Assembly: GCA_005879095.1 (NCBI GenBank)
Contig: VBLM01000396.1
Coordinates: 1 to 5,739 of the forward strand
Length of the DNA: 5,739 nt
Reading direction: 5' to 3'
DNA from: Deltaproteobacteria bacterium
GTDB lineage: Bacteria > Myxococcota > Myxococcia > Myxococcales > 40CM-4-68-19
A program made the position numbers and the translations under genes. This document shows, one piece after another, positions 1 through 4,510 of this stretch. Below the pieces are notes generated by a model. That model saw nothing but the letters and a program-made list of their open reading frames with translations, made no database searches and was not told the origin of the DNA. How positions within the stretch are numbered: position 1 is the first letter of the stretch; each line of letters begins with the position of its first letter.

Positions 1-69
1 GCCGCCCTGCGCGTCGGCGGCCGCTCCGAAGTCGTCGAAGCCGGAGTCCCCGGCGCCCGAGTCGTGTAA
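1..69 (+). CDS. C-terminal tail of an unidentified protein (partial)
   Basis: The first 23 codons in frame 1 are open and end in TAA at 67-69. Nearly every codon ends in G or C (gcc, ctg, cgc, gtc, ggc), which matches the other genes here and supports real coding. The 22 visible residues end in GVPGARVV and carry no motif I recognise, so no function is given. The gene is cut by the left edge of the window. It converges on the PilZ gene, with the CGCGGAG inverted repeat between the two stop codons. Confidence 0.6.
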   Translation, partial: AALRVGGRSEVVEAGVPGARVV

Positions 70-75
70 GGCTTC

Positions 76-210
76 AAGCGCCACCGCGGAGGCGCGGAGA
101 ACGCGGAGTCTTTCGGGGATCGGGCAGGCGCGGTGCGGCGGATCAGCACCAAACCCAACCCGCATTTTCTCCGCGAACCTCCGCGCTCTCCGCGCCTCCG
201 CGGTGCGCTT
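76..210. repeat. Large imperfect inverted repeat of CGCGGAG units between convergent genes
   Basis: The left arm is 76-108 and the right arm 179-210, with a 70-nt centre. Read as reverse complement, the right arm matches the left with one gap and one mismatch. The core caccgcggaggcgcggaga (82-100) is perfect against 205-187. Each arm is itself a run of CGCGGAG heptamers at about 8-10 nt spacing, three in the left arm and a fourth beyond the right arm at about 170-176. It lies between two stop codons (67-69 and 219-217), so its transcript could form a long hairpin and act as a two-way terminator. It has no U-tract typical of intrinsic terminators. Similar purine-rich heptamer repeats are common as dispersed intergenic elements in high-G+C bacteria; membership in such a family is inferred. 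There is no gene in 70-216. Confidence 0.75.
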
Positions 211-216
211 TTGCAG

Positions 217-909
217 TTACCCTTTCTTCAATATGTGGTCGATCGCGGCGTTGATCCGATCGCGGAACTCGTCGTCCGCGTCGACGAACTGCACGCCCAT
301 CCCCGCCATCGTCCGGCGCGCCTGCGCTTCCTGCGGCGTCACCCGATGCACGATCACGCCGCGCGCAGGCACCGGCGCACCGCCGCCGGGAAGCTCCATC
401 TCGATGCGCACCACCGTCTTGAGCGGCGGCGGGTCCTCGGTGTGCACGAACACGCCGCCGGCGCTGATGTTGGCCGCGTACTCGAGGACGAAGTCCTGCA
501 CGGTCGCGAATCGGACGGCGAATTTCGCCGGGTAGCGGGGGAACGCGCGCCGCGGATCGTCGCCCTGCGTCTGCACCGCGACGGCGCCCGCCGGCGCGGA
601 TTCCGCGGCCCGTTCGCGGCGCTCGAGCGCGTCGACGATCTGGGCCCGCTCCGCGTCGCGCAGCGCGCTGAACTCGGCCCAGAAACCCGGCTCGCTTCCG
701 GGCCGCGCCATCTCGCGGACCACCGCCTCGAGCTGGATGCCGTCCCGCGAACCCGGCAGGTAGAGCTTGACGGAGAGGAGAGTGTCGATGGGCGGCGGCT
801 CGAGACAGCGCACCAGCACGCCGCGCGGGCTCAGCTCGCGGGTCGTCGTCTGCACCGCGACGTTGCGGCTGGCGAAACGGATGGGAAAGACGATCGGAAC
901 GCGTTCCAT
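217..909 (-). CDS. Tandem PilZ-domain protein, TIGR02266-like (putative c-di-GMP receptor)
   Basis: The product has 230 residues and no signal peptide or membrane segment, so it is probably cytoplasmic. Two PilZ-like units are visible. Unit 1 (about 5-85) has ELSPRG at 25-30 in place of the usual (D/N)xSxxG and lacks RxxxR. Unit 2 (about 119-228) has both c-di-GMP-binding motifs, RAFPR (R121, R125) and NISAGG (N147, S149, G152), followed by the strand pattern ending in MGVQFVD. A helical, charged and Ala-rich linker (about 82-118) joins them. Such units are expanded in myxobacteria, where they act in motility and signalling. The inference is that unit 2 binds c-di-GMP while unit 1 is degenerate and structural. 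The start is the ATG at 909-907, preceded by a weak GGGA; it lies 12 nt after the SDR stop, so this is the last gene of the leftward operon. A longer open frame over 143-1174 is a shadow. Confidence 0.85.
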   Translation of the reverse strand: MERVPIVFPIRFASRNVAVQTTTRELSPRGVLVRCLEPPPIDTLLSVKLYLPGSRDGIQLEAVVREMARPGSEPGFWAEFSALRDAERAQIVDALERRERAAESAPAGAVAVQTQGDDPRRAFPRYPAKFAVRFATVQDFVLEYAANISAGGVFVHTEDPPPLKTVVRIEMELPGGGAPVPARGVIVHRVTPQEAQARRTMAGMGVQFVDADDEFRDRINAAIDHILKKG

Positions 910-921
910 GTGGGTCCCAGT

Positions 922-1701
922 CTACTCGACCATCTGGCGGCATACAGGCGCAGGTGTGGTTCCAGGGACGACGGAGTAGGTGGAGAAGTCGGAAATGGAA
1001 CGCAGCTCGCGCAGGATCTCCTCGTCGTAGAGGGCGCGACCCGAGACCCTCGCCGGATCGGCGCAGCAGATCTCCACCGTCGCGTCGGCGAGGATCTGCG
1101 GCGTCCGCCACTCGGCCGGTCCGCCCATCTGGAAGAAACGGGTGGCCTCGCTCTCGATCATCGTCACCGGCCACAGCGCGCAGGCGGCGATGCCGTTCTC
1201 ACGCTCTTCCTCGGCGATGGCGTGCGCCAGCATCGTCATGCCCATTTTCGAGACCAGGTACGGCGCCTTTCCGGCAACTTTCGCGACGTTCACCGGCGGC
1301 GACATCATCACGATCCGGCCGTGCTTGCGAGCACGCATGTGTGGAATCGCGGCGCGCGAGCAGAGGAAGGCGCCGCGCACGTTGACGCCGGTCACCAGGT
1401 CGAACTTGCCCGCCGGCCACTCGGCGACCGGCGCCCAGTGGATGGCGCCCGCGTTGTTGATCAGGATGTCGGCGCGTCCGAATTCATCGAGCGCGTTGCA
1501 CTTCACCGGCAGCGCCTTGCGTCCCAGCGCGCGCACCGCATCCGCCGTGTCGTGAATGGTGCCCGGCAGGCGCGCGTGCGGCTCCTCGGTCTTGGCGGCG
1601 ACCACGATGTCGCAGCCCTCGCGGGCGAGAGCGAGCGCGACGGCACGGCCCACGCCGCGGGATGATCCGGTGACGATGGCGACCTGGCCCTGCAGTCTCA
1701 T
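922..1701 (-). CDS. HSDL2-like short-chain dehydrogenase/reductase, apparently missing a short internal segment
   Basis: This is a 259-residue NAD(P)-dependent oxidoreductase of the classical SDR fold. The cofactor motif is TGSSRGVG (11-18), NNAG is at 82-85, and catalytic residues are N107, S134, Y148 and K152 (YLVSK). The segment KTEEPHARLPGTIH, the SPP after the catalytic Ser, ALWP and the C-terminal FSTYSVVPG resemble the SDR domain of hydroxysteroid dehydrogenase-like protein 2. The substrate is unknown. Oddity: after KALPVKCNA (63-70) the sequence jumps to LDEFGRADIL. Family members have about 14 more residues there (a conserved RDE-type start and a helix), so an in-frame loss near 1491-1495 is likely and may disable the protein. 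The ATG at 1701-1699 has a good AAAGGA site and overlaps the methyltransferase stop as ATGA. It is followed 12 nt later by the PilZ gene. Confidence 0.85.
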   Translation of the reverse strand: MRLQGQVAIVTGSSRGVGRAVALALAREGCDIVVAAKTEEPHARLPGTIHDTADAVRALGRKALPVKCNALDEFGRADILINNAGAIHWAPVAEWPAGKFDLVTGVNVRGAFLCSRAAIPHMRARKHGRIVMMSPPVNVAKVAGKAPYLVSKMGMTMLAHAIAEEERENGIAACALWPVTMIESEATRFFQMGGPAEWRTPQILADATVEICCADPARVSGRALYDEEILRELRSISDFSTYSVVPGTTPAPVCRQMVE

Positions 1702-2172
1702 GGGACGTCCTTTCGCAACACGAAGACGACGTCCTGGCCCGCCGCCAACCGCGCTTCGAGGCGCAGCGGAAAAGTCGCCGGTGCCTCCGCGGCGAGAAAG
1801 CTCACCACCAGCTGCCCGCCCGGGTTCAACACGCCCGCCAACTCGGTCAGCGTGCGCGGCACCGCATCCAGCACGGACGTGAACGCGCAGATCAGGTCGG
1901 CCCGCAGCGACGAGCGGCGTCCGCGTGCGGGCGACGCGCAGCATCCCGAGGCTGAGATCGACGAGTAGCCAACGCGATTTCAAGAGCTCCGGCTTCTCCT
2001 CGCGCGCCCATTCCAGCAGCAATCCCGTCCCGCCTCCGGCGTCGACGCAGAGCGGACCTGCGCGGAGGAACTGTGCCGCGGCGCGAAACTTCACCCGCTG
2101 CAGCTCGCGAAACCGCGCGTCGTACCCCTCGGCGCTCCGGTCGTACGCTTTGGCGAGCAGCCGGCGGTCCAC
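1698..2172 (-). pseudogene. Class I SAM-dependent methyltransferase, frameshifted and probably internally deleted
   Basis: The 5' part starts at GTG 2172-2170 and encodes a methyltransferase N-terminus. It has AYDRSAEGYDARF (9-21), the SAM-binding motif VDAGGGTG (43-50) and the acidic strand end VDLS (D72). After about residue 90 this frame turns into Arg/Gly-rich text. The next frame, from about 1905 down to the TGA at 1700-1698, encodes the rest of the fold: DLICAFTSVLDAVPRTL, then LNPGGQLVVSFL, and ends in VFVLRKDVP. Joined, the two parts give only about 158 residues, against roughly 200 or more for such enzymes. The acidic and hydrophobic stretch normally between them is missing, so a deletion of length 3n+2 near 1898-1906 fits better than a single-base slip. 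The substrate is unknown. It is the first gene of the leftward operon and its stop overlaps the SDR start. In-frame stops just upstream rule out an earlier start. Confidence 0.75.
1708..1713 (-). promoter_or_regulatory. Ribosome binding site of the SDR gene
   Basis: On the minus strand AAAGGA lies 6 nt upstream of the ATG at 1701-1699. It is the clearest Shine-Dalgarno site in the window. It fixes the SDR start inside the long open frame 922-2172, which would otherwise read as a methyltransferase-SDR fusion. Confidence 0.7.
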
Positions 2173-2229
2173 GCTTCGGCTCTATCACGCTTGCGCGCCG
2201 CGCATGACACCGCTAGCTTCGCGGACCCC
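2173..2229. promoter_or_regulatory. Divergent promoter region between the methyltransferase and gcvT operons
   Basis: Two divergent operons start within 57 bp of each other, so their promoters must share this stretch or overlap the genes. On the + strand ttgcgc (2191-2196) and tagctt (2214-2219) have a 17-nt spacing but each matches only three of six sigma-70 consensus bases. If used, transcription would begin only a few nt before the GTG at 2230, giving a nearly leaderless gcvT mRNA. On the minus strand gtgtca and tgatag are also 17 nt apart, with a weak -10. No operator palindrome is evident. The space is too short for a glycine riboswitch. Confidence 0.3.
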
Positions 2230-3309
2230 GTGGCCCTGCGTACACCATTGTATGAAGCGCATCTCGCGGCCGGAGCTCGCATCGTCGAGTTCGCCGGCTG
2301 GGACATGCCGGTGCAATACAAGGGTGTCCTCGAGGAGCACGCCGCCGTCCGCGAGCGGGTCGGCATCTTCGACGTCAGCCACATGGGCGAGGTGACCATC
2401 GATGGCGCGGGAGCGCTCGAATCCGCCCAGCGGCTGGTGACGAACGATCTCTCGAAGTGCGCCGACGGCCAGGCGCAGTACAGCGTGCTCTGCAACGAGA
2501 AGGGCGGCGTGATCGACGACATCATCGTCTACCGGTATTCGCCCTCCCGCCTGTTCATCTGTGTCAACGCCAGCGGGCGCGAAAAAGATTTCACCTGGAT
2601 GAAGGATCACGCGGAAGGCGCGCGGGTCGAGCAGCGCTCCGACGACTGGGCGCAGATCGCCATCCAGGGACCGCAGGCGGCCGCGCTCGTCGACCAACTC
2701 TGCCAGCCGAAAGTGATCGACCTCGCGTACTACCACTTCCGCGATGCGACCGTGGCCGGCGTCCCCGGCTGCATCGTCGCGCGAACCGGCTACACCGGCG
2801 AGGACGGATTCGAGGTCTTCGTCCCCCCCGGCGGCGCGCGCAAGCTGTGGGACACGCTGGTGGCCAAAGGTGCGACACCCTGCGGCCTCGGCGCGCGCGA
2901 CTCGCTGCGGCTCGAGGTCGCCTATCGTCTGTACGGCAACGACATGGACGAGGACCATACGCCGCTCGAGGCCGGCCTCGCCTGGATCGTCAAACTGGAA
3001 AAACCAAGTGGTTTCATCGGGTCCGATGCGCTCAAGCAGCAAAAGGCCCAAGGCCTCAAACGTCGTCTGATAGGCTTCAAGCTGACCGGCAAGGGCATCG
3101 CGCGCCACGGCTACCCGGTCCTGAAAGACGGCCAGCGCGTCGGCGAAGTCACTTCCGGAACGATGAGCCCGGTGCTCAAGGAGCCGATCGGCCTCGCCTA
3201 CGTCCCGACCGACTTGTCCAGAATCGGCACCGCGTTCGACGTCGAGGTCCGCGGCAAGCCGGTCGCGGCTCAGGTGGTCAAGACGCCGTTCGTGGAGAAG
3301 ATCAAGTGA
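2230..3309 (+). CDS. gcvT: Aminomethyltransferase, T protein of the glycine cleavage system
   Basis: GcvT takes the aminomethyl group from the lipoyl arm of GcvH and transfers the one-carbon unit to tetrahydrofolate, releasing ammonia and giving 5,10-methylene-THF. The 359-residue product is collinear with E. coli GcvT (364 aa). Visible signatures are TPLYEAH (5-11), FAGWDMPVQY (21-30), FDVSHMGE (47-54), GGVIDD with the catalytic Asp (92-97), IAIQGP (143-148), RTGYTGEDGFE (185-195), CGLGARDSLRLE (218-229) and the C-terminal barrel with VTSGTMSP (307-314). It appears intact. I chose GTG 2230 because MALRTPLYE matches the usual family start; the frame stays open back to a TTG at 2191, but those 13 residues look non-conserved. 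Its TGA overlaps the next ATG by one base. It is the first gene of the rightward operon, and no gcvP is in view. Confidence 0.95.
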   Translation: MALRTPLYEAHLAAGARIVEFAGWDMPVQYKGVLEEHAAVRERVGIFDVSHMGEVTIDGAGALESAQRLVTNDLSKCADGQAQYSVLCNEKGGVIDDIIVYRYSPSRLFICVNASGREKDFTWMKDHAEGARVEQRSDDWAQIAIQGPQAAALVDQLCQPKVIDLAYYHFRDATVAGVPGCIVARTGYTGEDGFEVFVPPGGARKLWDTLVAKGATPCGLGARDSLRLEVAYRLYGNDMDEDHTPLEAGLAWIVKLEKPSGFIGSDALKQQKAQGLKRRLIGFKLTGKGIARHGYPVLKDGQRVGEVTSGTMSPVLKEPIGLAYVPTDLSRIGTAFDVEVRGKPVAAQVVKTPFVEKIK

Positions 3310-4100
3310 TGACAGCGGCCGCCATGCTGCTGTTGAACCACTTCTTCGTCACGCCGTCGCGCGAGACGTTCGACGCGGTCTGGGCGAGCGAGTTCGTGCA
3401 GAACGATCTCGGCGCCGTCGAGAAACGCACCACGGTGCGAAAGGACAGGACGTACACCGGCCTCTACCTCTACGGCGAAGACACGTATCTCGAGCTCCTG
3501 CACCCGGATTCGAACCTCGGCGCGCCGTCCGGCATCGCCTGGCATGGACGAATCGGCGAGCCGGAGCTGGTCTACCGCGGCGATGCGCCCTGGTTTCTCA
3601 GCTCGACCGCCGAACCGAAGCTGGCCGGACTCGCCGACTGGGGCATGGAGTACGTCCCCGAGTTTTTCCAGCGTTTTCACCCCGAGCTGCCGCCCGCCCA
3701 CCCGGGGACCTCGCGCTCCGACGCGCTGACCCGCTACGCGGCGAGCTGCGGGAAATTGCGCGAGCGCAGCGAAGGCCTGTTCGAGGACGTCGCTGCATTG
3801 GAAGTCTCGCTCTCGCCCGCGGATCTCATTTCCTGGCAGACGCGCGCGGCTCGATTCGAAGACATCGAAATCCGCATCACGCCCGCCGAGCGAACAGCGA
3901 TCACCGCGGCGCGAGAGCCTCCGTTACACGAAGGAACACGAGTGGGCGCGCGTGCGCGGCAACACCGCCACCATCGGCATCACCGCCTTCGCCAAGGACC
4001 AGCTCGGCGACGTCGTGTATCTCGAGTTGCCGGAGGTCGGAGCGACCGTCACCAGGGGCCAGCCGTTCGGCGTGGTCGAGAGCACCAAGGCGGTCAGTGA
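3309..4100 (+). CDS. DUF5829-like protein, C-terminus apparently lost at junction with gcvH
   Basis: The ATG at 3309-3311 overlaps the gcvT stop (TGATG), with GGAG at 3294-3297 as a distant ribosome site. The frame gives 263 residues, but only about the first 200 look native. Features typical of what I recall as the DUF5829 family are LNHFFV (9-14), a charged RTTVRKDRTYTGLYLYG stretch (40-56), DTYLELLHPD (58-67), WGMEYVPEFF (111-120) and LTRYAA (140-145). The function is unknown, and no signal peptide is evident. After ITPAERTAITAAR (190-202) the text becomes Arg/His-rich because gcvH is read there in another frame, so the true C-terminal strand is missing and the stop at 4100 is accidental. 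The step from GIAW to GEPELVYRG (75-91) also looks shorter than I expect, a possible second small loss. A gene here splits the usual gcvT-gcvH pair. Confidence 0.6.
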   Translation: MTAAAMLLLNHFFVTPSRETFDAVWASEFVQNDLGAVEKRTTVRKDRTYTGLYLYGEDTYLELLHPDSNLGAPSGIAWHGRIGEPELVYRGDAPWFLSSTAEPKLAGLADWGMEYVPEFFQRFHPELPPAHPGTSRSDALTRYAASCGKLRERSEGLFEDVAALEVSLSPADLISWQTRAARFEDIEIRITPAERTAITAAREPPLHEGTRVGARARQHRHHRHHRLRQGPARRRRVSRVAGGRSDRHQGPAVRRGREHQGGQ

Positions 4101-4287
4101 GCTGTTCGCGCCGGTGAGCGGAAAAGTGACCAAGATCAACAAGTCGCTGGTCGACGCGCCGGAGGGCATCAACGACGACCCGCACGAGAAAGGGTGGATG
4201 ATCGAGATCGAGATGTCGTCGCCCGCCGACGCGAACGAGCTGTTGTCGGCGAAGCAGTACGAGGAGCTGCTTGCGGCCGAACATTGA
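3913..4287 (+). CDS. gcvH: Glycine cleavage system H protein, start codon missing
   Basis: GcvH carries the lipoyl arm that shuttles the aminomethyl group between the P, T and L proteins. Homology begins at codon 3913 with ESLRYTKEHEWARV, normally about residues 5-8 of GcvH. It continues through IGITAFAKDQLGDVVYLELPE, the lipoylation site VESTKAVSEL (lysine codon 4087-4089), APVSGKV, the DDPHEKGWMIEI segment and a C-terminal helix ending in LLAAEH. That is essentially the whole family length except the first few residues. No ATG, GTG or TTG precedes 3913 in this frame nearby. The first usable start is GTG 3952, which would drop the first beta strand and has no well-placed ribosome site (an AAGGAA is about 15 nt away). 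The upstream sequence is DUF5829 coding in another frame, so the two genes look joined by a deletion near 3909-3916. As written, expression of full GcvH is doubtful. Confidence 0.85.
   Translation, partial: ESLRYTKEHEWARVRGNTATIGITAFAKDQLGDVVYLELPEVGATVTRGQPFGVVESTKAVSELFAPVSGKVTKINKSLVDAPEGINDDPHEKGWMIEIEMSSPADANELLSAKQYEELLAAEH
4261..4266 (+). promoter_or_regulatory. Ribosome binding site of the TusA-like gene
   Basis: GAGGAG lies 4 nt upstream of the TTG at 4271, inside the end of gcvH. The spacing is slightly short, but it is the best site near and supports the TTG start, since no ATG or GTG occurs in frame before the conserved LDLRG segment. Confidence 0.45.
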
Positions 4288-4510
4288 GACGCTCGATCTG
4301 CGCGGGCTCCTCTGCCCGCTGACGTGGGCGCGGACGAAGTATGCGCTGTCGAAGCTGGCTGCGGGCGGGGAGCTCAAAGTGATCGTCGATCACCGGCCGG
4401 CGGTGCCGGACATCAAGCGGAACGCGGAAGAGATCGGGGACGAGGTGCTGTCGACGCGCGAGACGGAAGAGGGAGTGTGGGAGATGGTGCTTCGAAGATG
4501 CGCGCGCTGA
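4271..4510 (+). CDS. TusA/SirA-like small protein with altered CPxP motif
   Basis: This 79-residue protein has the TusA-fold pattern. The start of strand 1 is LDLRGLLCP (8-16), followed by helix 1 (about 19-31), the strand ELKVIVD (34-40), VPDIKRNAEEIGDEVL (45-60) and a final strand VWEMVLRR. TusA proteins relay sulfur as a persulfide on the Cys of a CPxP motif. Here the Cys (C15) and first Pro are kept, but the motif reads CPLT, with Thr18 for the second Pro. C15 could still carry sulfur, and the change may mark a different subfamily. The TTG start at 4271 overlaps the end of gcvH by 17 bp, and the stop overlaps the next gene by 13 bp, so translation is likely coupled. Sulfur transfer linked to the lipoyl carrier is a tempting but unproven reading. 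Confidence 0.75.
   Translation: MRPNIETLDLRGLLCPLTWARTKYALSKLAAGGELKVIVDHRPAVPDIKRNAEEIGDEVLSTRETEEGVWEMVLRRCAR

Noticed and set aside
143..1174. 343-codon minus-strand frame overlapping PilZ
   Set aside because: Arg/Gly/Ala-rich text in the wrong frame; its C-terminus is just the CGCGGAG repeat translated.
133..1665. 510-codon + strand open frame opposite the PilZ and SDR genes
   Set aside because: Its product is His/Arg-rich with no domain pattern. It is the antisense shadow of two well-supported genes with G/C-rich third positions.
2173..2229. Glycine riboswitch upstream of gcvT
   Set aside because: The gap is only 57 bp and contains no tandem aptamer-like folding; such riboswitches need about 100 nt or more.
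2185..3108. 307-codon minus-strand frame opposite gcvT
   Set aside because: gcvT is certain on the + strand over its full length, and the antisense product shows no domain.
2457..3308. Upstream extension of the DUF5829 frame through gcvT
   Set aside because: The text before 3309 is Arg-rich shadow of gcvT; the ATG at 3309 overlapping the gcvT stop is the natural start.
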